DNA from: an uncultured Planctomycetaceae bacterium
GTDB lineage: Bacteria; Planctomycetota; Planctomycetia; Planctomycetales; Planctomycetaceae
Direction: 5' to 3'
DNA length: 5,829 bases
Assembly: GCA_903898975.1 (NCBI GenBank)
Contig: CAIUHT010000078.1
Coordinates: 1 to 5,829 of the forward strand
Shown here: in pieces, positions 1 through 5,320 of the stretch
Position numbering within the stretch: the first letter of the stretch is position 1
How the letters are laid out: each line of letters opens with the position of its first letter
Made by a program: the position numbers and the translations under genes
The notes under the pieces: generated by a model
What the model was told of the DNA's origin: nothing
Databases searched by the model: none
What the model saw: the letters and a program-made list of their open reading frames with translations, nothing else

Positions 1-1034
1 GCGCTCACCCCCTCAGTCGCTCCCCCAGCATCAGGAGCCGGAGGAACCCCTGCCAGCGCAGCCCCGGTCGGCGCCGATTTCGATTCGGCCAGTCCCACCT
101 CAGCCAGCCCCACCTCGGCCAGTTCGATCAGCGTATTGATCGGGGTGATTCGCGGCACGGGCTGCTCCGAGGCCCCCGGCTTGGCCTCGGAAAGCGGTCC
201 ATTCAGCTGCGCATCGAGCGCTGCAACGGCCTCACGGATCTCCGGACCCGCCCCTGGCTTCAGCACCATCAAATCGCGTTGACTCCGCAATTCGGCCTGC
301 TCCGCCTCGGTGAGACCGGGCTTCAACCGCTGCAGTCGCGCGCTCGCCCCACGCAGTGCGCGCAGTGCGGCGTCCCGGTAGAACTGCGAAAAGTCCAGCA
401 TCCCCCGCCAGCGGTTCTCGGTGTAGTGGAGGAACCGCTCGGCATCCAGTGGCTCACTCAATTCGCTTCCATCGGCCGCGATCAGGTCGCCCGGCGAGCA
501 GGGCCTGAGCATTCGCTGGGCCATCCCGAAGCTCCGGGGACGGGGGTCGGCCCCCGCGCGGAAGTGGCACGACGCACAGGCGGTCTGCCCGTCGCTCCCC
601 ACCCGCATGTCCCAGAACAGCGCCTTCCCCAGCGCGATCGCCGCCTGCTGGTTGGCAATCACCTGGCTCGCGTCGCAGATCGCGTCCGATTCATGCAGCA
701 CGCATTCCTCGGCGGCCCGCTTTCGCCGCTCGGGGGTCCAGAACGGCTGTTGCCGGGCGTACTGGCTGGCAATCTGCTGGCTCTGCCTGCGGATCTCGGC
801 GAAGTTCAGCTCGTCATCCTGCATGTGCTGGCGAGCCGATCCCTCGGAATCGGGACAATCTTTTTCGGTCCCGCTATGCCCGAGGATCTGGTTGCGGGTC
901 ATCGGGGTCGTGGGGCACAACCGCCCCGGACGTCCGTACGGGTGGGGTGGCGAGTATTGGTCGGCCCAGGTGGTGAGCGCCAGCAATCCGCCGGCGAGCA
1001 ACCCGACTGCGGCCAATCGCGCGGGAGTTTTCAT
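1..1034 (-). CDS. MauG / cytochrome c peroxidase-like haem protein, 3' end outside window
   Basis: A partial gene: 344 codons are visible from ATG at 1034 and the frame is still open at the window edge. Residues 1-24 (MKTPARLAAVGLLAGGLLAL...) look like a Sec signal peptide, implying a periplasmic or surface location. The c-type haem site is CASCH at residues 153-157, preceded by GKALFWDMRVGSDGQ and followed by FRAGADPR, the layout of the first haem domain in the MauG/di-haem cytochrome c peroxidase family. These proteins reduce peroxide or form high-valent iron intermediates and exchange electrons between two haems; the second haem would lie beyond the window. Four further cysteines (C40, C60, C111, C120) precede the haem motif. 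Residues about 236-344 are a charged, Ala/Gly/Pro-rich stretch with an LAEVG repeat, unusual inside such a domain. The start is supported by AGGA at 1044-1047 with a 9-nt spacer. It is third in a minus-strand operon, 40 nt after the SCO gene. The family call is secure; peroxidase activity is not. Confidence 0.85.
   Translation of the reverse strand, partial: MKTPARLAAVGLLAGGLLALTTWADQYSPPHPYGRPGRLCPTTPMTRNQILGHSGTEKDCPDSEGSARQHMQDDELNFAEIRRQSQQIASQYARQQPFWTPERRKRAAEECVLHESDAICDASQVIANQQAAIALGKALFWDMRVGSDGQTACASCHFRAGADPRPRSFGMAQRMLRPCSPGDLIAADGSELSEPLDAERFLHYTENRWRGMLDFSQFYRDAALRALRGASARLQRLKPGLTEAEQAELRSQRDLMVLKPGAGPEIREAVAALDAQLNGPLSEAKPGASEQPVPRITPINTLIELAEVGLAEVGLAESKSAPTGAALAGVPPAPDAGGATEGVS
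85..122 (-). repeat. 15-bp in-gene tandem repeat, about 2.5 copies
   Basis: On the plus strand, TCGGCCAGTCCCACC (85-99) is followed directly by TCAGCCAGCCCCACC (100-114, two mismatches) and the partial copy TCGGCCAG (115-122). The unit is in frame with the haem protein and encodes LAEVG-LAEVG-LAE at residues about 305-317. The period of five codons means copy-number changes would keep the frame. It lies in the low-complexity linker after the first haem domain. Confidence 0.8.
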
Positions 1035-1074
1035 CGCGTCGAATCCTATCGAGAGGGGCAAGTCAGAATGCGAA

Positions 1075-1809
1075 TCAGGAGGGGCGGGGAAGATGCGAAT
1101 ACCGCTGCTCGGGAGTGACCCCCAGGACGCGGAGCACACCAGCGAGCGTCTGCCGTTCGCCCAGCCCGACCGGGAGGGTGCCCCAGCGATTGGTCGTGTC
1201 GTTGCCGAAGGTCAGCATGGCGGCATGCTGGGTCCGATCGGCGTCGATGACCGGATCGGGATCGCTGTAGCCCAGCGCTCGCCGCACCTGTTCGATCTGG
1301 GCTGCGGTCCCGGTCAGGAAGTACCACGGGGCCAGTTCGGGTTCGCAAGCCCATTCATCGGTCGCCGCAAACTGACCGGCATAGCGGGCGAGCACTTCGG
1401 GACGGTCATGCTCGGGGTCGAGGGTGAACGAGACCAGCCGGACGTTCGGGCCCAGGATCTCGCGCAGTGGCTTCCGCAGGTCCTGCATCACGGCGGCACT
1501 GGCCGGGCAGGCCCCATTGCAGCGGACATACATGAAGCTGAAGACCACCTGCGCCTCGCGGATCAGGTCGTCGTAGAGGCGGACCGGCCGCCCCGACTGC
1601 GTCAGCAGGGTCAGGTTGGGAATGTGATCGGAATGCCGGCTGCCCGCCGGGGGCGGCACCGCGGCGACCTCCGCAGGCTGGCCGGAGCGCGGGGCCTTCG
1701 ACGCCGGGAGAGCCCCGGCGACCACCGTGGCGGCTCCCCCTCCGAGGGCCAGGCCCAGCAGACGTCGCCGCGCAGCCACCAGGGAGGAATCGGAGTGAGT
1801 TTCGTTCAT
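1075..1809 (-). CDS. SCO1/SenC-family copper chaperone, exported
   Basis: A 244-residue thioredoxin-fold protein of the SCO1/SenC/PrrC family, which binds copper and delivers it to exported or membrane cuproenzymes, or reduces their cysteines. The copper-binding CxxxC is C97-NGA-C101-P, in the context FSFMYVRCNGACPAS, and the distal histidine ligand is probably H195 (DRTQHAAMLTF). The strand LVSFTLDPEHDRPEVLARYA (about 125-144) is the usual SCO core. The N-terminus AARRRLLGLALGG (12-24), followed by a hydrophobic run, resembles a twin-arginine signal or anchor, without the full consensus. The ATG at 1809 overlaps the oxidase stop as ATGA, and AAAGG at 1817-1821 lies 7 nt upstream, so translation is probably coupled. 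Position between a multicopper oxidase and a haem protein suggests the oxidase as copper client; this is inference. The family assignment is strong. Confidence 0.92.
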   Translation of the reverse strand: MNETHSDSSLVAARRRLLGLALGGGAATVVAGALPASKAPRSGQPAEVAAVPPPAGSRHSDHIPNLTLLTQSGRPVRLYDDLIREAQVVFSFMYVRCNGACPASAAVMQDLRKPLREILGPNVRLVSFTLDPEHDRPEVLARYAGQFAATDEWACEPELAPWYFLTGTAAQIEQVRRALGYSDPDPVIDADRTQHAAMLTFGNDTTNRWGTLPVGLGERQTLAGVLRVLGVTPEQRYSHLPRPS

Positions 1810-4139
1810 GCCTGCACCTTTTTCGATTTGGGACAGCAGTGCGGGTGATCGGTGTGGAAGAACCAGAAGTCGGGCCGGACCAGCAGATTGGTGTCGGGAG
1901 GCGCTGGGTCGGAGCCCGCGATCCGCGGATCCATCTGGAACATCATCCGCATGTCTTCGTGGTTCAGGTTGTGACAGTGGAAGACGAACGGCCCCTGGAA
2001 TGTGCGGAACCGCATCAGCACGTGAACCTCGGTGTTGGGACCCAGCAGCGTGGTGTCGTGCTTGATGCCCAGATCCCAGACGGTGCTGTCAAAGCCGGCG
2101 GCGAACGCCTTCCGGGCGTCAGCTCCCACAATCGGCTGGGCTGCTCCATTCCACCCTTCGCCGAACGTTTCGAGCCAAAGGTTCTGTTCGGCTTCGCGGT
2201 CAAACTCCTCAAGGGTCGGTTCATAGTCCTTGGGGTGGTACCCTTCGCGGGCCAGGCTGATTCGCTGGCCCAAATGATTGCGGGCCCGGACGAAGAGCTG
2301 CTGGTGCGATTCCAGATGCATGTGAATGGGATGCCACCAGCCCCCACTGCGGTTCCGCAGAATCCAGAGTTCGGTGCTCCAGAGTTCGGGCACGGCGTTG
2401 GCAATGCACGGGTCGTAAAACCGCTTGTTGATCTGCCATGCCCCTTTGCCGCGCTCGAAGTTGAGTTCGCGGACCACGATCTTTCCCGGAGGGGGAAGCT
2501 GAATTGTTTTTTCGGGACGCAAAGGCTGGTCGGGTGTCAGTTTCACAATCGGCTTGGAGGCGGTGGTGCCCAGCTGGACCTCGAACCGCATCAGGAACAG
2601 CGGCCCCTCACCCTCGCGGGGAATCGCCCCGGCATTGCCTCGGGGAAACTCGGTCGCCGTCACGATGTTGTCGCCATGACCCGGCCCGCGACCATCCTTC
2701 TGGTTCAGCTTGCTCACCACGTAGACGTGCACCGATTCGGCCCCAGTGTCGGGATCGGTGTGCCTGTAAGCTTCCCACTCTTTCAACAGCGCGCCGCTGG
2801 TGGCATCGACAAACTGCGAGAAGTCGAGGTACACATCCCCGCGGTTCGCCATCCCCAGGAACACCGAGGTCTGCGGACGGGCGTGCTCAAAGAGCCAGCT
2901 GTCGCGACCAAACCGCAGGAACGTGAGCTGCTTCGGCTCCCGTGTGACCGGGTGCACCACCCAGAATTCCAGGTCGAAGAACCGGGCCAGCGAGGCGTTC
3001 AGCATTCGCAGCCAGTATGGCCGGGGTTCCACCTCTTTCTTCGGATACGGCACCCCGTTGACCAGCATGATGTTCCCCAACGTCCCGTTGTGGTCGAACG
3101 GGTCGAAGTGGATGCTCGCCTCGCCGTAAATCTTCTTGCGTGGATCCCGTGTTCGTTCCTGGGCAATCTTCGCCGCCACCTTGGGATTGATCTTGTCCGG
3201 ATCGGTGATCCGGCAGAAACAGGCGTCACGAAACGCGAGGGCAATCTGATGCTCGGCGTCGGGCAAAACACCCTGTTGGATCAGCCCATCCACCACCGGA
3301 TCGGAGAGCAGGAAGAATCCCGCCAGCCCCATCAGTGCGTTGTGAGCCGTGATGTCCTCGGCGTGGTCGTGGTACCACATCGTGGACTGGACCTCACCAA
3401 GGTCCCATCCCTCCTGGGGCTGCCACTCGCCCAGGCTCCCCTCGACCAGGTGGGGAATGGGATTCGGATAGTAGTAATCGCGAGCTTCAGCCGGCCGCCC
3501 CCCTTCCGCGGACAGGTTCTCGAAGTTCGGGTGCCCATCGGAGTGAGCGGGGGTGTGCCCTCCGTGCTGATGCACCGAGACCCGCAGCCCCAAGGCCGGG
3601 TCAATCTGGTTGCGGACCCGCAGCAAAATCGGGTGGCCGAGTTTCGCCAGCACCGTCGGCCCCGGCACGCTTGGAATCGCCTTGCCACCTCCCGCCGGCG
3701 CCGTCGCGTAGCCCAGCAGGTGGGTGTACCAGCCCGGGATCACCTCGGTCACGAAATCGACCGTCTCGATTTCCCCAAACTGCGTCACCGCCCCCTCGGC
3801 ACGGTAGATGTCCTGAGGCCGCCCCGGGGCCTGCTCGCCCCACCGTGACCTTTCAGGAATGGTCTGCCCGGCCCCTTCGCGCCAAAACCACTCGGGAGCC
3901 GTCCCCTGCTCGACCGCGCCAATCGCCGGTTGCGGAACCACCGCGTTGGGCCCCGTCAGGTCGCGGAGAACCACCTGCGGTGGAGTCTGCAGCTCGAGCG
4001 TGAAGTGATCGATCTCTTCCGGCAAGATCCGTTCGTGCACCTGATCACACCGGCGATAGCCCTCGGCTTGTACTTCGGAGGCCAAACCCCCAAGAACAAC
4101 CGGCAGTCCGGCGGTTTTCAGAAAATCCCGACGATCCAT
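1806..4139 (-). CDS. Tat-exported CotA-like multicopper oxidase
   Basis: A 777-residue multicopper oxidase, a family that oxidises phenols, bilirubin or metal ions and reduces O2 to water using one type 1 and three type 2/3 coppers. All four copper motifs are intact: HQHG (190-193) in VHQHGGHTPAHSDG, WYHDHA (255-260), HPIHMH (603-608) and HCHNLNHEDMRMM (721-733). The type 1 ligands are likely H606, C722, H727 and axial M732. HGGxTPxxSDGxP, YHDHA and LLGPNTEV resemble the CotA/bilirubin oxidase branch. Cupredoxin domains lie roughly at 120-285, 290-540 and 545-740. The N-terminus MDRRDFLKTAGLPVVLGG is a clear Tat signal, fitting export of a folded metalloenzyme. The protein is roughly 250 residues longer than Bacillus CotA, with extra sequence around 300-345 and 615-690 and a His/Cys tail (HTDHPHCC, 762-769). 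The ATG at 4139 was chosen for the Tat motif and the AAGGGGA ribosome site. Its stop overlaps the SCO start by 4 nt. The substrate is unknown; Mn(II), Cu(I) or phenolics are possible. Confidence 0.95.
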   Translation of the reverse strand: MDRRDFLKTAGLPVVLGGLASEVQAEGYRRCDQVHERILPEEIDHFTLELQTPPQVVLRDLTGPNAVVPQPAIGAVEQGTAPEWFWREGAGQTIPERSRWGEQAPGRPQDIYRAEGAVTQFGEIETVDFVTEVIPGWYTHLLGYATAPAGGGKAIPSVPGPTVLAKLGHPILLRVRNQIDPALGLRVSVHQHGGHTPAHSDGHPNFENLSAEGGRPAEARDYYYPNPIPHLVEGSLGEWQPQEGWDLGEVQSTMWYHDHAEDITAHNALMGLAGFFLLSDPVVDGLIQQGVLPDAEHQIALAFRDACFCRITDPDKINPKVAAKIAQERTRDPRKKIYGEASIHFDPFDHNGTLGNIMLVNGVPYPKKEVEPRPYWLRMLNASLARFFDLEFWVVHPVTREPKQLTFLRFGRDSWLFEHARPQTSVFLGMANRGDVYLDFSQFVDATSGALLKEWEAYRHTDPDTGAESVHVYVVSKLNQKDGRGPGHGDNIVTATEFPRGNAGAIPREGEGPLFLMRFEVQLGTTASKPIVKLTPDQPLRPEKTIQLPPPGKIVVRELNFERGKGAWQINKRFYDPCIANAVPELWSTELWILRNRSGGWWHPIHMHLESHQQLFVRARNHLGQRISLAREGYHPKDYEPTLEEFDREAEQNLWLETFGEGWNGAAQPIVGADARKAFAAGFDSTVWDLGIKHDTTLLGPNTEVHVLMRFRTFQGPFVFHCHNLNHEDMRMMFQMDPRIAGSDPAPPDTNLLVRPDFWFFHTDHPHCCPKSKKVQA

Positions 4140-4146
4140 GAGGAGG

Positions 4147-4153
4147 TCCCCTT
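4147..4153 (-). promoter_or_regulatory. Ribosome binding site of the multicopper oxidase
   Basis: Read on the minus strand, AAGGGGA lies 7 nt before the ATG at 4139 and decides that start over any upstream alternative. The 7-nt spacer is CCTCCTC, which itself resembles the anti-Shine-Dalgarno end of 16S rRNA and could pair with nearby purines. Confidence 0.65.
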
Positions 4154-4202
4154 GGTAATCAACACCCAGCGAACAGTCGCCGAAACCCAATGCGTCTGAT
4201 TC

Positions 4203-4225
4203 CGATATCCGCCCCCGCGGATTCG
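4203..4225 (-). other. Stem-loop in the oxidase leader region
   Basis: ATCCGC (4207-4212) and GCGGAT (4217-4222) are perfect inverted repeats around a 4-nt loop, GGGG on the minus strand. Three more pairs (CGA 4203-4205 with TCG 4223-4225) extend the stem to 9 bp if one base at 4206 bulges. The structure lies 64-86 nt upstream of the oxidase ATG, so it would be in the mRNA leader if transcription starts further upstream. There is no U-tract, so it does not look like an intrinsic terminator. Confidence 0.5.
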
Positions 4226-4263
4226 TGGCTCACCCTGTCCAACAGCCTCGACTTTCCGAACCG

Positions 4264-4544
4264 AGTCGAACCGACTGCCAGGAAACAGGGGCCAGAACAG
4301 ATTCAACGTTTCCCCCCAAGTCGAACTCCGCAGACCGTTCCACCTGCGCTTCGACACCCTCTTGATTAAGCCAGCCCCCCAATCTGGATCAACTCTGTAT
4401 CACCAAACTTTTTTCAGTGATCACCAACAATCCTTCTCCAAGTCACCCAGGCGCTATGAACGCTACAAACCGAGCCGCCCGTCCGCTTTGATCTGCATTC
4501 GGAAAATCAGTGACCACAGAGTCGGGCCGCACCGACTGCCTGGA
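4264..4544. repeat. Diverged repeat pair, each copy with an internal inverted repeat
   Basis: ACCGACTGCCAGGA (4270-4283) and ACCGACTGCCTGGA (4531-4544) match at 13 of 14 positions. Each is preceded by GAGTCG, which folds back on it: AGTCG-AAC-CGACT (4264-4276) in the first, AGTCGG-N6-CCGACT (4520-4537) in the second. The copies are in the same orientation with starts 261 bp apart. Only the two arms of this span are the repeat. They may be transcription-factor sites or remnants of a dispersed element. Confidence 0.4.
4399..4427. promoter_or_regulatory. Operator-like direct repeat ATCACCAA, 21-bp spacing
   Basis: ATCACCAA occurs at 4399-4406 and again at 4420-4427, a start-to-start distance of 21 bp, two helical turns. 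The second copy overlaps the 8-bp palindrome GTGATCAC (4417-4424). The repeat sits in the most A/T-rich part of the intergenic region, about 260-290 bp upstream of the oxidase ATG. This arrangement suits a dimeric regulator bound to one DNA face. No promoter elements were identified next to it, so the function is inferred. Confidence 0.35.
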
Positions 4545-4692
4545 TTGCCTCCCTCCAATCGTCCGGCTGTCCTCAACCTGAGGCCCCGCTAACCACTCAG
4601 CGACAGCGGATCACCCACCACTCCCAGTCTCCCCAGATCCCCAAGTGTCTGGACTGGCCATCTCGCCCCGGCGAATCCTCTGGCATCCGGCC

Positions 4693-4724
4693 CCGACCCC
4701 GTGGATGACGCCACGGCGGGTCGG
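4693..4724. other. Strong intergenic hairpin, 12 paired bases
   Basis: CCGACCC (4693-4699) pairs with GGGTCGG (4718-4724), and CGTGG (4700-4704) pairs with CCACG (4711-4715) around the 6-nt loop ATGACG, leaving two unpaired bases at 4716-4717. It is followed on the plus strand by TTTG and then an A-run, not a clean T-tract. It could be part of a small RNA, a processed leader or an imperfect terminator. Confidence 0.5.
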
Positions 4725-4727
4725 TTT

Positions 4728-4758
4728 GAAAAAACGTCATGAATGCCAACGCTTTTTC
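4728..4758. terminator. A/T-bordered inverted repeat, possible bidirectional terminator
   Basis: GAAAAAACGT (4728-4737) and ACGCTTTTTC (4749-4758) are inverted repeats with one mismatch around an 11-nt loop. Runs of six A and five T stand out in GC-rich surroundings and give a U-rich end to transcripts in either direction. The stem is mostly A-T and therefore weak, so a terminator is only one reading; an operator or part of a small RNA with the adjacent hairpin at 4693-4724 is equally possible. Confidence 0.25.
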
Positions 4759-4976
4759 CCAGGTCCCTCTGGCCTTGGGCTGAGTCACGCGGGATAAATC
4801 GCCGGCGCTCCTGTCCGTTTGGCCCGCCGGGGTGCCCGGCTCCCGGTGGCTCCCTGTCGCCTCCCGCAGTCATCACCTGACAGTGGCCTCGTGGCTGTCG
4901 TCCTGTCGCTGTCGCCCCCTCGCTCTCACCGGGCCACTTCGTTCCTCCCTGCCCGTGACCTCCTCCCGAGATCCGC

Positions 4977-5114
4977 ATGCATCCTCCTCGAATTCCCGCG
5001 TCGCTTTGGTGCGGCCTCGCCTTGCTGCTCACTCTCGTGGTCTGCTGTGGCGGATGCCGTCAACTCAATCACTGGGACGGTCCCGGGTATATGAATGACC
5101 CGGTGGTCGAGTAG
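4977..5114 (+). CDS. Tiny probable lipoprotein, 45 residues
   Basis: ATG at 4977 opens a 45-codon frame ending in TAG. The product has a short charged N-terminus (MHPPRIPAS), a hydrophobic core (residues about 10-22, LWCGLALLLTLVV) and then CCGGC-RQ, consistent with a bacterial lipoprotein signal in which C27 becomes the lipidated first residue. The residue at -3 of C27 is cysteine rather than the usual Leu/Val, so the lipobox is not canonical. The mature peptide would be only 19 residues (CRQLNHWDGPGYMNDPVVE), too small for an enzyme. No strong ribosome site is seen, only GAGA 5 nt before the ATG. It lies 206 bp before the TolC-like gene on the same strand, so an envelope-related role is possible. 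No family is recognised. The signal-peptide pattern argues against a chance frame, but a homologue comparison is needed to confirm it as a gene. Confidence 0.6.
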   Translation: MHPPRIPASLWCGLALLLTLVVCCGGCRQLNHWDGPGYMNDPVVE

Positions 5115-5173
5115 TCTCCCGAGAGATCCCGCCAGAACTACGAACAGCGTGGGTTCGCACCCGCCGTCGCCGT

Positions 5174-5194
5174 CCCGCCCCTTTGCCCCGCCCC
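5174..5194 (-). other. G-quadruplex-type motif upstream of the TolC-like gene
   Basis: On the minus strand four G-runs of 4, 4, 4 and 3 bases are separated by loops of 1, 4 and 1 bases (C, CAAA, C), fitting the usual G3+N1-7 pattern. The surrounding plus-strand stretch 5160-5213 contains no A at all. The motif lies in the 206-bp spacer, on the template strand if the spacer is transcribed toward the TolC-like gene. Whether it folds in vivo is unknown. Confidence 0.5.
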
Positions 5195-5289
5195 GTCGCT
5201 CCGCCCCTTCGCGACGCCAGGATCACTCCGCACCTCCAAATCGCGGTCACCGAACCTGACCTTCAGGACCCGCCCAAAATTCTTTGTGG

Positions 5290-5316
5290 TTGATAGCGTT
5301 CTTTCGTCGATACAAT
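5290..5316 (+). promoter_or_regulatory. Candidate sigma-70-type promoter of the TolC-like gene
   Basis: TTGATA (5290-5295) and TACAAT (5311-5316) resemble -35 and -10 boxes with a 15-bp spacer, shorter than the preferred 17. The -10 ends only 4 bp before the ATG at 5321, so transcription would begin at or just inside the start codon, giving a leaderless mRNA. No Shine-Dalgarno sequence is present before the ATG, which agrees. An upstream promoter remains possible. Confidence 0.4.
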
Positions 5317-5320
5317 CGGC

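Larger units (their letters stand above)
4140..4976. other. Divergent intergenic region, 837 bp, no convincing long gene
   Basis: This stretch separates the minus-strand copper/haem operon from the plus-strand lipoprotein and TolC-like genes. Open frames cross it on both strands, but their products are Arg/Pro/Ser/Gly-rich with no recognisable domain and none has a good ribosome site. It must hold the promoters of both units, yet no convincing -35/-10 pair for either gene was found by eye. What can be seen: a leader stem-loop (4203-4225), a diverged repeat pair (4264-4283 and 4520-4544), an A/T-richer patch with a 21-bp-spaced direct repeat (4399-4427), a strong hairpin (4693-4724), and an A/T-bordered inverted repeat (4728-4758). 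From about 4590 onward the plus strand is pyrimidine-rich, with CTGTCG recurring at 4854, 4895, 4903 and 4909. Confidence 0.6.

Noticed and set aside
279..1848. Plus-strand open frames 279-1118 and 607-1848
   Set aside because: They lie opposite the haem protein and SCO genes, cross their boundary, and give Arg/Gly/Pro-rich products without domains.
1839..3848. 669-codon plus-strand open frame opposite the multicopper oxidase
   Set aside because: The minus strand encodes an oxidase with every copper motif intact. The plus-strand product has no recognisable domain and is a by-product of GC-rich codon bias.
4140..4190. Longer oxidase start at 4190 (17 extra residues)
   Set aside because: It would need an ATT start codon and would bury the Tat signal MDRRDFLK, while the ATG at 4139 has a good ribosome site.
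4118..4357. 79-codon minus-strand frame overlapping the oxidase start
   Set aside because: GTG start with AAGAGG directly abutting it, no recognisable motif, and overlap with the signal peptide codons of the oxidase.
4140..4450. Sigma-70 promoter for the copper/haem operon
   Set aside because: TTG-containing hexamers exist on the minus strand (for example near 4241 and 4430), but none has an acceptable -10 at 15-19 bp, so no promoter is called.
4589..5032. 147-codon minus-strand frame and plus-strand frames 4819-5098
   Set aside because: Gly/Arg/Ser/Pro-rich products typical of non-coding GC-rich DNA. No signal peptide or domain, and they conflict with the better-supported small lipoprotein.
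4571..5267. Small perfect 5-3-5 inverted repeats (4571-4583 and 5255-5267) as a repeat family
   Set aside because: One or two such repeats are expected by chance in the roughly 1.4 kb of non-coding DNA here, and their sequences differ.
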